DNA of 64,000 bases, from the NCBI GenBank assembly GCA_949987705.1, contig OX465281.1:256466542-256530541 (forward strand). The letters run 5' to 3'. Source of the DNA: Thereva unica. Its lineage: Eukaryota > Arthropoda > Insecta > Diptera > Therevidae. A program made the position numbers and the translations under genes. Positions 11,461-23,170 of this stretch are shown here, one piece after another. The notes below the pieces were generated by a model. That model was not told the origin of the DNA and ran no database searches. It worked only from the letters and a program-made list of their open reading frames with translations. How positions within the stretch are numbered: position 1 is the first letter of the stretch; each line of letters opens with the position of its first letter.

Positions 11461-12952
11461 TAACAGATGCTGCATAGTCTTCTTAAGTTGAATAAATAAA
11501 TAACATTTATCTTCCAGTCGATCATCTATTCCAGATGTGAGTGATCGTTCTGTCCCCATACCTTGATCCTTGCTGACACTGGTTTCATTCGTTTGTTGAT
11601 CAGCACAGCTTCTGTACTCAGACAGCGTTAGATCAACGCTTTCTAGCCACACTTTAATCACCTATATCGCTTGGTTCGCGCACAATTCCATCTTATTGAT
11701 GCGTCGTACTACGATCATTAGGCCGATGTCATCCGCGACCCGATCGCAACTGCTCCTTTTGGGAAGCGTAGCCTCCACAAAATTCAACAACTATCCCATC
11801 GATACCCGAGGCCTTGTTAATCTTTAGGCGTGCAGCCTAAACTCTAGGGTTTATTACTGAACTGATGATGTATAATTAAATTTCTTTTCAGATTCCCCTT
11901 TAAAATTGCATCCAAAACTCTTTCACGCCGGTTACTACATAGTAACAACCTAAAAAACTTATAATTTTTATTTTGCACAAAAATTTTGTAATCGACTGTA
12001 TGAATTATAGATTTGACGTTAAAATTACCGGGGACTAAAAATATCGCTTTCACGCCTCTTTTCTTCCCTTGCAGCACTTTAATCTCTAATTAATACTGAA
12101 GAACCAAAGTGGAAAACATCCTCCTCTATTTTAGAAAGTGCACGAATCAATCTCGTAACGTTAGAGCTGTCAGTTTGAAATTTCCTTAATCGAATTTAGT
12201 TGCTTTTTTTGAGGTTATGGACAGCTTTCATTCTCTGCTCCGAATTGTCATTGACTGGTGCTGAATATCTACGCACCCGTGAATTTCATTCTTCTTTTTT
12301 GCCCCAACCTTTTCAACAGATTGTAAAAAAGCGTTTTGGTCGTGTTTAAAGCATGCGATTGGATAGCAATTATGCGTTAATGCGAAAAAAGTGAACGTTT
12401 TCTTTTACTTTCGCCTCGATCGTGCCTATAGCATATTCGTGTAATTTGATGGAATTTTGCGTCTGCGGAGATAGATTTGAGTTTGAGATTTTGTTGTATT
12501 ATTTGGTGAGATGGTCGCTCGGTAGTTAGTGTCTTTCGTATTCCTCGATCAATAAGTTATCTTTTCTGGATGCAGCTTCGCTATCGCATATCGCCAACGG
12601 CAGTGCTAGAGAGTCGATCCATATTTACTGTAAACGCTGCCCTAAGGCTGAAATCAACATGGGCGATGGTTTTCAGCGGGGACACGCTCCAGCCCCAGGT
12701 TCAATAGAGCCTTCAAATTATGCGTCATAGCTACTGTCTCGTAATCAGTGATCTCCTTTGCTATTTTAAGGAGGATCTATGCTAACAAGCAGATTTTAAT
12801 CCTATCTGGGAGTAAAATCGCAATCAGACCCATATAGTCTAAGTAGGAACAAGTCTAAATTAGTTTAGGAATGCAAACGCGCTCTTGATAAGCTTCGTCG
12901 CCTTCGGCCTTCGTCGGGGTTGTATTTGGTCCCAATTCCACAGCTATTAGTG
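11461..12952. other. no recognised gene
   Basis: Mostly AT-rich with short chance frames on both strands. No TIRs, splice signals of note or RNA genes were identified. Confidence 0.4.
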
Positions 12953-13587
12953 TAACCACAATTCCGGCGAACGACGGCAAATTCGCTGTCAAAATTTTTA
13001 AAACCATATGTGAAAGCGGAATTGCCCACAATTCCGACGGGCGACGATTTGCGAATGCGACGAAATTCGTCAGGTTAAAATAAATTCAAATTTTGTCGAC
13101 AAGGGTGGCGATTTTTTATGTCATTGCAGTTTTCTAGTATCATAAACAGTTTTCGAGTTTTATAAGGCAAAGTAGAATTTTTAATTTAAATTATGGATCT
13201 TAATGAGTCCCTTATAGAACTTGTAAGAAATTATGAGATTTTGTACAATTTAAAAGATAAAAACTATTGTTGCTTTAAAGAAATGTTCCTCATCAACACT
13301 CTTCATTTTCTTGAACATTTTTTCAAAAAACCCATTTTCGTCTCTATCAAGATTTATTTCATGGACCCACCACCGTCGTTTTCTTGTTTTTAAATACCAT
13401 TCGTAATTTTCCCAAATAAGTTGTAAAATTGAAATTATTTGTATTATTTTTAAGGTTTTTACGTGATCCATTTTTATTTAAAAAAACGTCGCCGCTGTTG
13501 TGCTTTAACAACTACAGCGATGCAATTCGTTGAACATGACAACGAAATTTCGTCGTTCGTTGCCGTCGTTCGTCGGAATTGTGGTTA
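12953..13587. mobile_element. TIR MITE with TA target duplication
   Basis: Terminal inverted repeats of 26 bp with one mismatch, beginning ACCACAATTCC, occupy 12955-12980 and 13560-13585. TA flanks both ends (12953-12954 and 13586-13587). Inside the left end, a related CACAATTCCGACG motif recurs at about 13028, so the subterminal region is iterated. No transposase frame is present. A TA duplication would fit Tc1/mariner-mobilised MITEs, but two bases are weak evidence. Confidence 0.8.
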
Positions 13588-13711
13588 TACCATATAAAAG
13601 AAACAAGATCTTTCGATAGTACACACCTTGTGCTTGAAGTTTGTACAAGATTTTATGACGCGCAAATAGGTGTGCTCTACGTTCTTGAACTAATAATTAC
13701 TTCACTTTTAA

Positions 13712-14485
13712 CTTCTGCTGTTCACTTTGATTGTGCCACTTAATATTGTGTGTACTTATAACAACCTGGTTCTTAATATTAGTAAATGTGAAGTCATGAC
13801 TTTTAGTAGGAGACGTGATCCTATAATTTTTAACTACACCTTTCTTAATGAAGGTGTCCCTCGTGTAAATTTTGTTAAAGATCTCGGGATTAGATTTGAT
13901 AGTAAGCTGGATTTTTCCACTCACATCAACTATATCTCTTCTAGAGGTAGTTTAGTCCTGGGTTTTATAAAAAGGTGGTCCAAAGAATTTAACAACCCCT
14001 TGATTACTAAACACCTTTATATTTCTCTTGTCAGACCATTACTCGAATATGCGTCCCAGGTTTGGTCTCCTCACTACTCTGTGCATGTTAGAACTATTGA
14101 ATCGGTCCAACGAAGGTTCGTTCGATTCGCACTGAATCATCTTCCTTGGGAAAACCCATTAGTTCTTCCATCTTATGAATCTCGGCTTAAGTTACTTAAC
14201 TTAAGCTCTCTTCACAAGCGCCGTGAGGTGGCCGATGTTGTTTTTGTTCATCAGCTCCTTAATGGAAAGGTTGACTCAGGTTTTCTAGGTCGCCGAGCAT
14301 CGTTTAGAGTGAGTCGTTACAATCTAAGAGGACCACCTCTCTTACAAATCAACTCTTCTAATACGAATTACGGCAGATTCGAACCTGTCAATCGCATGTT
14401 CATTAACGTGAACAACAATATTAATGTGTTTAACGTGAGTATTGGTAAAGATGTCCTTAAAAGGAGTCTTTTTAATCTCACGTGA
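13712..14485 (+). pseudogene. 5'-truncated LINE ORF2 C-terminus (Jockey-like)
   Basis: An uninterrupted frame of about 258 codons after an upstream stop (13709-13711). It begins inside the reverse transcriptase just before the family's LNxSKC motif (seen as LVLNISKCEVMTF), continues through FVKDLGIRFDSKLDFS, and then runs through the connecting region (SLVRPLLEYASQVWSPHY, VQRRFVRFAL, YESRLKLLNL, HKRREVADVVFVHQLLNG) to the end of the protein. The YADD box and everything upstream are missing, so it is a 5'-truncated insertion. That the remaining frame is open over 770 bases argues for a fairly recent copy. An ATG is absent at the frame start, as expected for truncation rather than a gene start. 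Confidence 0.88.
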
Positions 14486-14800
14486 TTGCTTACATTTTAT
14501 GTTGTTTGGTGGGTTAGGTACATGTTGGATGCCCTTACTTTTTATTTTAATCTATGTTCAATCTCTACTAATATTTACTAATATTTTATGTTTGCATGTC
14601 TCAGCTGAGCCACGGCAGTGGTAAATATTTCTCAGCCCTGCTGGGAAGTGTGCCTTCTGTGTTAGAAGGGAAACTCTATATATGTATATATATATGTGTA
14701 TATATATGTATGTATGTGTATGCATATGTAGATTTTCATGCTTAGCTGAAAAGTGCGCCTTCTGTGCTAGAAGGGTTAACTCTTGCTGATGATGATAATA
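14486..14800 (+). mobile_element. 3'UTR and tail of the LINE at 13.7 kb
   Basis: After the stop, the untranslated region carries the same short hairpin twice, CCTTCTGTGYTAGAAGG (14653-14669 and 14758-14774), separated by a TATA/TATG microsatellite (about 14677-14730). It ends in a GATGATGATAATA tail near 14800. The duplicated hairpin near the 3' end is a plausible recognition element for the encoded reverse transcriptase. The end point is inferred from the tail. Confidence 0.7.
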
Positions 14801-14924
14801 TTAAAAGTTTTTTACTAATTCGTTAATATCTTAAAATAAAAATATTTAAAACCACGTGAAGACTTCTGTCAAATTCAACTTTAGCGAATGCAACTTGTGT
14901 CTTCGATTTTGCTTTTTCTGAGAA

Positions 14925-15378
14925 TTAAGGTGGATTTACATATCCGACGTTTTTCTGTCGCGCCGCTCTTTTTTACAATTTCGACCAATAGGAAACAATC
15001 TCTGCGACATCTTACCGTCACGGGCAAGAGCTGAAGGAACTTCAACTTTTCCTGTGACAGCGTCGACAGCGTGATAGAAACAGCTGATTGTAAGTAAAAT
15101 TTGAGGTTATGTGTCACTGAAATGTTTATTTATTTGAAACTGCTTGGTTTTAGTCCACGCAAAGAGAGGTTTTATTTAAAATAGTTTGTTTGTTAATTTA
15201 TATTTTTTAGTTACTTTTATTTTTGCTCTCTTCAAGTCCGTTATCAAAATTCACGATTTTTTTTTGGCCGCGACAGATTTCGTCACAAATGTAAATCGCG
15301 TATTGATAATCTGCGACAGAAACGATCTGCTGTGATACGGCGCGACGGAAAAATGTCGGATATGTAAATCCACCTTTA
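14925..15378. mobile_element. PIF/Harbinger-like MITE, TTA target duplication
   Basis: Inverted ends begin AGGTGGATTTACATATCCGA (left from 14928, right ending 15375). The pairing continues inward past a few mismatches through a GTCGCGCCG motif. Both flanks are TTA (14925-14927 and 15376-15378), the 3-bp duplication typical of PIF/Harbinger transposases. The 448-bp element has no coding capacity. Confidence 0.85.
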
Positions 15379-18300
15379 TGAGTTCTAGTCGTGACAATTT
15401 TTGGCTCAAAGGATTCAGATCACCAATTTACCATGTTTTTAGTAACATTTTTTACACTGCGTTAATCATAAATATATTAAAAATTCATCTGAAATTAATT
15501 TAAAATTATTTTACTCAAATAATTTGTATTATATCTGTATTTATTATTCGCATACAGTCGATCAATACAAATGCGTGTCGGTTGCTTATTGTGTAGTGTT
15601 TTATGTATGTACTTATAGAACTGAATTGTAGATGGCCACCATAACCGTTTCATTTTGCTCAAAAGAAACTGATATTTCAATTGTTTTTCTTCCAATACAG
15701 AAAGAAGTTCGTTTTTTTTACCTTTTTAAACATAATTTTGATTATTTAAAACTTGTGTTTTAAATTAAACGTAAGATTTTTTCACATTTTATTAGTAAAT
15801 CGTATACAATTCTTAAATACTTTTAATGCTGTTGTCAATACAAATTCTGACAGACAAGAATCGGAATGTGTGGCGAAATGTTTTTTATCTCGTAAAAAAC
15901 GTAAAATATTCCAGTTTAAAGCTCTGCTATTTCTGCCTTTTCGTACGTAATTGCTTTCAATTATCTCTGGCTGGCGTCTATTTTAATTCTATCTCATCGT
16001 GTCACGGCCTTGCGTATATAGTGCCAATTGTAAATAAATAGATAAGAACTTTCCATTTAGAATTTACGACATTTCGTTTAATCGATAACAAAATGGAGTT
16101 AGTTTTGTTTTTACATAAACGAGCCTAATTTGTTTCATTGTTATTTTGTTAAAAATGAATGCTATAGAAGTAGTTATTCAGAAGAAGGGTTGTTCTGCAT
16201 CAAAATGTCAGTTTCCATAAATATAAAAGATCTCAACAAAAACACGACTTTAATTCCCTCTGAACATAAATTGAAGCTCATAAAACTGACAAAACTTCCT
16301 AAACATGGCAAAAACTTAAAACAAAGATCTCTTAAGGACTTGTTAATATAAAACTTCTGTCATTCCTTCTGCAGCTTCATATCCATCCTCTTCGGGAATT
16401 TCGTTTTATAATGGCGCTTCCAAGGGTCTCGTCTCTTTGCAGAATATGAAAATCCTGCAGGAAACTTTTAGAGCGGCAAAAAGCGCTTCTTCCTCTATTC
16501 AGAAAATAAAATAAAATAAAGAGAAATACAGGACGAAGGAAGGTTTCTCCTTTGGTCCGGAATACGGAAGGAAGTCTCGCAATCTCTGGAAGTGAAACAT
16601 TCACGAAAAAACACTGTAAAAAATTAGAGATAGTCGAAAAGTATTTCCTGAAGCGAGTTACAATTTTGCTGGATTTTTTCCGTGCGCCCTGCAGGAAGGG
16701 ACAAGAAGTGGAAACCTCCATCATCATAGATTGCGAGCCACTAGGGAGCCACATTTCTGTGAGAGAGTTCCTATTCACTTTCCGAGGGGGGGCAGAAGAA
16801 GCAGATGTGTTAGCATGAGGATGGATACACTAGAATCCAAGGATCGCAGTGAAAAGATTTCCTGTGTGCGGTTGGACTACGTACATCCATAAATGCACTA
16901 CGATAAACCTTTAAGCCTCCAGGCACTTAGATGATGTAGAGAGCAGGAGGGTATTTGGGATGTGTTTTGCTCATTTTATACACATGGAAGCCAGCCTGAA
17001 CTCCGGGGATTCTATATGGCCCGGTCCGGCACGGCTGGTTGCACATCAAAGCCCTTAGACTACACACGGCAGGGACTGCCAGAAGAGGGATTAGGGGCAT
17101 TCAAAGTGCGCACAAACACTCACAGTATTGCTGCATATTCCCTCAAGTCTCTTGTTATGGAGCGTGTAATGGTCTTGAGGGCCGTTAACATGAGCAGAAC
17201 GGGGGGAGGGGGGCTGTGCAGGGGCTGGATACTTTGGATACCCAGAGGTGCACTTGAATTCATTCAAAATGCATTAAGCCGACTGCATTCTGCTCAAGTG
17301 TTCTGGCTTTGGGCACGCTGAACATAAACAATCTGGAAAAAGGAAGAGCTAACCGCATCCATCGCACAGAGTTCTTCCCATTTGTGAAGCCCCATTCCAC
17401 CGCGAGGAGAAGGAGTTGGCAGAGCAGCGGGGAGCCTAGCAGCGGACTCTCTCGATGTGTGAATCTGGTAGGTCGTCTTCGGGTGCGCACATATTTCATG
17501 CGACCCCTTGACGGGTAAAAATGTGGAATTGCGACGAGGACTTTAAGTTGTGGCTGCTCATTAATTACGTCCCTTTTGACACTTTTCTTGCTCACAATGA
17601 AGGACAAGAACTCGCCATCAAAATGTTATTAAGATTTCACAGGAGTGCCAAAGAGCTGATGCTTCACAGCTTCACACTCGATAACCGCCGACAGGCATAA
17701 AGTCGTTAGAGAACGGCACACAAAAAGAGGAAATGTTTACATCTCACTTCTCTCGAGCTCTCATCACGGCACTTTTACAGAAATGCAAATCGACACACCA
17801 CAGTAGTTTCCGTTTAGCAGCTCGGCGTAAGCAGGCCCGAATGCCCATCAGAAACAGCAAGAAACTCGTTCTGCGAGTTCTTTCTTAAGCGATAGGTGGA
17901 GGAAGGATTACACGAATAACAAGGGAACAAGTGGTCATCGGTGGTAACATTTTAAGTAGTTGGTCCTCGGCTGTTGTGTTGCAGCAATGAACTATCCTAT
18001 CGCAAGACCCGAAGCCAGCCCAGACCCCAGACCGATGAGCAGACGCAAACTTTAATCGCGTGCTCAATGGCCATAAATCGCGTCTTTACGTGTCTAGTAC
18101 CGTATATAATGGATTGCCTGGAGGCTCCAGAGGTGTTTCTGCTCAAACACTAGGGATAAGCACAGTCATTAGTCGGGTTTTACTTGGGTTGAGCTGAGAA
18201 TAAACGAGAATGTAGTCCTGGATTGGGCTTCATTTTTTTGTAGGCATTTCTTTTATTATTCATTATTTCTTTTTATTATTTAATAAAGTCAGAATTAAAA

Positions 18301-19274
18301 TAATGCAATTAGTCAGTGCCTTCGCAGTCCACAATTGGGATTCCGTTCCCATCTCGATCCATTATTCAAAAGCGGGAATAACAGAAGCCGCAGACGGGTT
18401 AATACCTGCGCAGATACGAGATGTTTAGAAGGAAGCATTGCATTAATTGACAGGCAAGTGCGTTGCGCACTGTCTACTTCCATTGCGTCAGTGGAATGGA
18501 AAGGCTGGGCTTAAAATGGCGATGGTTTTTATTTATAATTTTTGTATGGCGATCTTGAGTGTAATGGAAACACTCCTATCTGATTGTGCGACAAATCAGG
18601 GGCTAGAAATCGATTCAAGCTCTCTTGTCTATTTAGATCAACACTTCATCACTTCACTTGCTTGCATACATCTGGATTTTCCTTGGATTTTGCCTTGCTA
18701 GGAGCTACTTTGGATGATTAGAGAGGGTGATTGTTTGATAGTAACTTCGCAGTCCGAGTCTACCCTGTAATATCTTATGGAAAACTCAGGATAGCCTCTT
18801 ATGTATTTTCACTGAAAGGGACTTAGACCTTGAGATGCAATTTGATGTCGTCTGGGGGTTTTTTCCATTACTGAAACATCATCGCTCAACTTGGCATTCG
18901 TCGAACTCTCGAGAAATGGAGGTTGGAAGGTAGGTGACTGAAAGATACTACTTAGCTATTGGATTCTTATCATGCGGAAAGCAGGTCTGGCCACTCGCAA
19001 CTACTCCTTCCCGGCTAGCTTTTTGAAGACCTGCTCGTCGGGCTCCTATGTGGCTAGTTCCACTATCTATGTGGACCTCAAGTTGATTGCCCTATATGGT
19101 CCACAAGAGGCAACTGCATTCTGATGTACAGTTTGCTGGTGAGAAAGCCCATGCGACAACGAATTTCAAAAGAGAATGGACGATGACAGCAGACTTTTGT
19201 TGGTTGGCTGTTGGCCCGTGTAAAACTGGCCATAGTGATCCGATTCCAAGTTGGCACCTCGGTACATTCTTATT
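15379..19274. other. 3.9 kb with no recognised gene
   Basis: Open frames on both strands around 16.4-17.6 kb overlap each other and show no domain, codon pattern or splice context that supports coding. I could not pair terminal repeats here. Probably host non-coding DNA, possibly with old unrecognisable transposons. Confidence 0.4.
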
Positions 19275-19668
19275 GAGTGTGTTCCGTAATATACTGGGAG
19301 CACTGTGATTTTAGACGTCATGCCAGTGCACTGCGAAGCACGTTCCGTTTAAAAAAGTTATACTGAACTAAGCAGTACATTTTTGTATACGGAACGAGCG
19401 CACAGTATACTGGCTCCGCCTCCATATTTTACTGCTCACGATTACATTTTTTTACAGCCACAATGCACATCTGTCAAAACCGGTTGAAACTACTGGGAGC
19501 ACATTACCTCTTTCAAAGCAGTAGTCCCAGTAGTAAAAAGGGGAATATTCATGACGTCATGAATGTTCCCAGAGCACTGCGACAGGGCACTGTTTGGTGA
19601 AAACGGAACGACAAAACTACCACTGGTAGTATTGGCGCAGTGCTCCCAGTATATTACGGAACGCACTC
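19275..19668. mobile_element. 394-bp TIR MITE
   Basis: Inverted repeats of 31 bp with one mismatch (GAGTGTGTTCCGTAATATAC at the left) lie at 19275-19305 and 19638-19668. The flanks allow either an ATT duplication or, if the ends include one more base, TTAT. The middle carries a perfect short palindrome around CATGACGTCATG (about 19550-19561). No coding capacity. Confidence 0.85.
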
Positions 19669-21609
19669 ATTATCATCAAGCTCTTAAGTTGAAGGCTAAG
19701 ATGGTCTATCAGAAATTGATCTGTTTGGTAGTGACTGACTCTAGCAGTGTAAATGTATGTATGTTGGTGCGGAAACTTATTACTTGCAACAACCAATCTC
19801 TTACCTGCTATCATCTTTCTATCTCCTTATCCATTGTCATTAGTGTTTTAGGTTAGGATCATAAAATCTATTTCGAGCACATGGTACCTTGCATGACATC
19901 TGTACCTAATATAGGTTATAATCAGGTTTGTGCAACACGTCATCTCATGTTTAATGTTATTCTAAGATGGATGTTATGTCAGAATTATACAGGGTGTTTC
20001 AACAAGAGGTGTCATTTTTAATTTCCTTCGAAATTGCTTTACCGATTGTGCTCGAGATAGCGTCGTCCTCTAGAAAATACACGTCGTTCATATCCATAGC
20101 ATCAATTTCAGGCCAAGAAAGTCAGTCAACGTCGTTCGGTAATGCAGTCCATTCACTACGGTTTATATATTTCCTCAACTTAAATAGAATTTTCCTAATT
20201 GAAATCACTTTGTTTCCATAAAAAAATAATGTTGTAAGTGCTAACAACTAAAAACGACCATAATGGACAGCCAAACAGAAACAAAAGACGAACAAAACCG
20301 TAATTGTTTGCACGTCTGACTGCATAAATTGAAATGCAAGCAATTTACGACCTCCATTAAATAAACAATTGAAATAAAATAATACATAACACTAAAAAGC
20401 CAAACAACACACGAATCAAAAGCCGCAATAATTATTATCAGCTTGGATTCATCTCAACTATTTTCACGCCCAACTAAGCGCATTATTTGCGCGCGCACGG
20501 AATCCCAACAACTCTCTATACTATAATATAATCGGATTCTCGTACTGTGCAGCGAACGAACGAACCCACCCGGTTCACAGCCAGCTAGCCAGCGGCAGCG
20601 GTTGGGGCCGCGTCAACGATCGCTGAAGCTAATTAAGTGCAGCGGCGATATGCAAATAATGACGAAACACTCGCCACCGCTAATAGTCTGCTTAAAATTC
20701 CCTCTTCGCTGGGCATTCTCCGTTCTGTGTTTAATCGGTCCCCAAGCAAATATAGCCAGCCAGCCAGCCAGCAGCACCTGAATCACCTGAATCCGAGTCT
20801 AATTAAACTTGCATGAGCCACGCTCGGAATTTTAACGAATTCCGCACGTGACGCGAGCTCTGTCGGCGCGGTTGCCTCTGTCACAGCAATTTCGGAACAC
20901 TGCCGAATATATACATTCGGTTTGTTTGGTGGGCGGGCGGCAGCTGCGGTTTTTGCGGTATTCTTGTCATGGTCGCCAAATGTAACAATTAAATTCCCAA
21001 TCGGCTCGTGATCAAAATAGAAATAAATTAACGAAAATTAAAAAAAAAAACAATCGAATTTTTTTAAGTGAATTCGAATTGGATTTTTTCTCAATTTTAT
21101 CACGCTTCACTCGCAGCCAAGAACGCAGAGGATGATGGCAGGGCTTGGGCCACAGTGGAGGGGGGACACCTGATTAAGGAGAACCATTTACACTACTTGG
21201 CATTGACCCAGGAAGTCACAGGGTGCTTGTATCGCCGACTTTAAGTGGTTACCGGATTTATTTTCGGGATTAGACAACTCCGATCGTGATGTGACAGTTT
21301 TGTTGTTGTGCTGCTGTCAAAAGCGCTTTTTTTCGTTGAGTTATCGCAGAACGCGTCGTGAAATGTTTGAGGAATTTTCGTCTAAATTTAGAGTCATGTG
21401 CTTGATGTAAGCCCAGATGACATGGGATGAGGTGAAATTGGAATGAAGTGCTTGACATTTCAGATGGGGCTTGATCAAGTGGAGGTATTTTAGTATTTTT
21501 TTTAAATATTTCCCGTTAAAGTTTTTGTACTGGTTTTCAATCTTCATATGATTTCCATTTTTGGCTTTTTGGAGAGGAGGGTTGACTTTGGAAATCTCGC
21601 TCAATCCCG
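19669..21609. other. non-coding interval with a TAATTA-rich block
   Basis: No gene seen. At 19990 a TACAGGGTGTTTCAA string resembles the ends of several insect interspersed repeats, but I could not find its partner. The subregion 20440-20900 is listed separately. Confidence 0.4.
20440..20900. promoter_or_regulatory. candidate cis-regulatory block
   Basis: The block combines GCTAATTAAGTG (homeodomain/NK-type core, about 20629), ATGCAAAT (octamer/POU site, about 20651) and several TAATTAAA-type sites, with GC-rich spacers and a GCCAGCCAGCC run (about 20756). Clustering of such sites in unique sequence is typical of developmental enhancers. This rests on motifs alone. Confidence 0.3.
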
Positions 21610-21960
21610 TTTAATCTAATTCACAGCTTCACTGATGATGCAACTCTGCATAAGTCTAACGCTTTCGATAACGAAACCCGAGCACTTACCACATCTGATC
21701 TTTATGATCGACAACTCATGATCGAACCCATTCTTGATTGGGGCTGCAAGATTCGTTTTGACTTGAACTCATCTAAAACAAAGTACTGATTTATCTTCAA
21801 TAAAACCTGATCTATTGTACCCCAGATTCAGTTGACTGAATCTAACGACTGATCCATCTAAGAGAGATCCAAGGAGTAACACTAACAGAGCATATGTGAT
21901 GGAACGACCGCATATTCCAAATGGCTAAACACAAGTACATATGTCAATAGGACTGTTCTA
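21610..21960 (+). pseudogene. LINE reverse-transcriptase remnant
   Basis: A plus frame shows a degenerate catalytic block, HSFTDDATLHKS (the family's FADD/YADD motif C context), then ILDWGCKIRFDLNSSKTKY, which matches the post-catalytic NxSKT motif. A further segment near 21900 (WNDRIF-like, then AKHK) fits the following region. Stops and frameshifts are present. Only about 350 bases are left, and the clade is not assigned. Confidence 0.65.
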
Positions 21961-22164
21961 CTGAAATTAATATCTTAGCACGGCAATACTTTTCTCCAAC
22001 ACAAGACTAGGCGCTCAGATCCTGCTGTTCTCCTGTTGCTGTAGGTGGGAATGGGAGTCGAAAAATACTAATTGACTGAATTCCTAGATTGCAGAGTTCG
22101 CGAAAAAGAAAAACAGCGAGGTACGAAATGTGGGCAAGGGGGCTCCGGAGCAAAATTGGGGGTT

Positions 22165-22330
22165 TAAAAATTGTATAGGAGGAAGAAAACGGCAATTATC
22201 ATGGTGACCATAAAGGGTTCCAAAAACATACTCAGTAGAAGGGCTCTCGTTCAATTATGTAGGTCAAGCAGCATTCGAAGTGGTTAGTACTTAGTTGGGG
22301 GACCGCTTGGAAAAGCAACACTCGCACCAA
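22165..22330 (+). mobile_element. 5S rRNA-like SINE, copy 1
   Basis: Bases 22226-22320 resemble the insect 5S rRNA sequence: GTCAAGCAGCATT, then GGTTAGTACTTAGTTGGGGG and GACCGCTTGG, all in 5S order and spacing, including the 5S internal promoter region. About 60 bases of shared non-5S sequence (beginning AAATTGTATAGGAGGAAGAA) precede it. The same composite recurs at 31.4 and 56.4 kb, so it is a dispersed element of the 5S-derived SINE (SINE3) type and not a 5S gene. All three copies lie on the plus strand. Confidence 0.75.
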
Positions 22331-22767
22331 TTTATTTACAAGACTGATTTAGATTTGCTTTGCATTGGAAAACTCGGGTAGAGCTAGCCGTCCTTAATAG
22401 GCATCAACTCATGGTCTCGTTGAAGATTTGTTATAGGAGCTGGACTTGCAGTACATCTTCCAATTTATGAATTGCTTATTTTGGATATATATAATAGATC
22501 GGTTTTAAGAGTTAGTGTTGATGAGCGCCTTCTTGTTTGTCTATTAGCACCTTTCCTCTTATCATTACAAATTCAAAGAAAAAAAAAGAAAATACGAAGT
22601 TTATGGAATTCTTCAGTTGGCATTGCTTCTGCATCCACCGTGTTCTCCAGATTTAGCCCAAGGACTATTAGTTCTCAAATGTCAAAAAGCTCACCCCAAA
22701 AGAAAGCTGCCTCCAATGAGGAATAAAAATGATTAGAAAAGCTTGAATTGAAATGAAGGAGGCTGAT

Positions 22768-22896
22768 GCCCCTGTGCTGCAAGTCGAGTTGTGTGGCGTG
22801 CAAGTAGTTTGAGTAGAAAGTGAGTCTTAATTCGACTGAAACTTTTTCAACTCAAACCACTTGTCACGCTACACGAGTCGACTTCCGGCACATGGG
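22768..22896. mobile_element. 128-bp hairpin MITE
   Basis: The left half (CCCCTGTGCTGCAAGTCGAG) and right half (ending CGACTTCCGGCACATGGG) are imperfect inverted repeats over about 45 bp each, so the whole unit can fold as one hairpin. A clear target duplication was not found. A related left end occurs at about 27785. Confidence 0.6.
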
Positions 22897-22979
22897 TTAT
22901 GTTGATGAATAAAGTCGAATTTTACTTAAAAGTTATTTTTAAAGATTTCCCGTGATAATGCAATTTGACATTGTTCTAA

Positions 22980-23170
22980 AAAAAATCAAAATGGCAGTTC
23001 CAAGATGGCGGACGTATTTTGCAATTATGCTCCGATTCCTTTGGAAATCAGTATAGGGAGGTTTTTATGAGCACAAATGGCGATTCTGTTATCAAAATTA
23101 AAATTCAATATGGCTTTACGATTTTGGCAATTACGATTCGATTTCACTGAATATGTATATTGTAAAAACT
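22980..23170. repeat. AAAATGGC-type interspersed repeat fragment
   Basis: The phrases AAAATGGCAG, AAGATGGCGGA and CTCCGATTCCTTTGG resemble the better-preserved repeats at 30.6 and 41.2 kb. Similarity is short, and the class is unknown. Confidence 0.35.

Noticed and set aside
22226..22320. A functional 5S rRNA gene
   Set aside because: Shared non-5S leader, mutations in 5S positions, and dispersal in three copies indicate a SINE.
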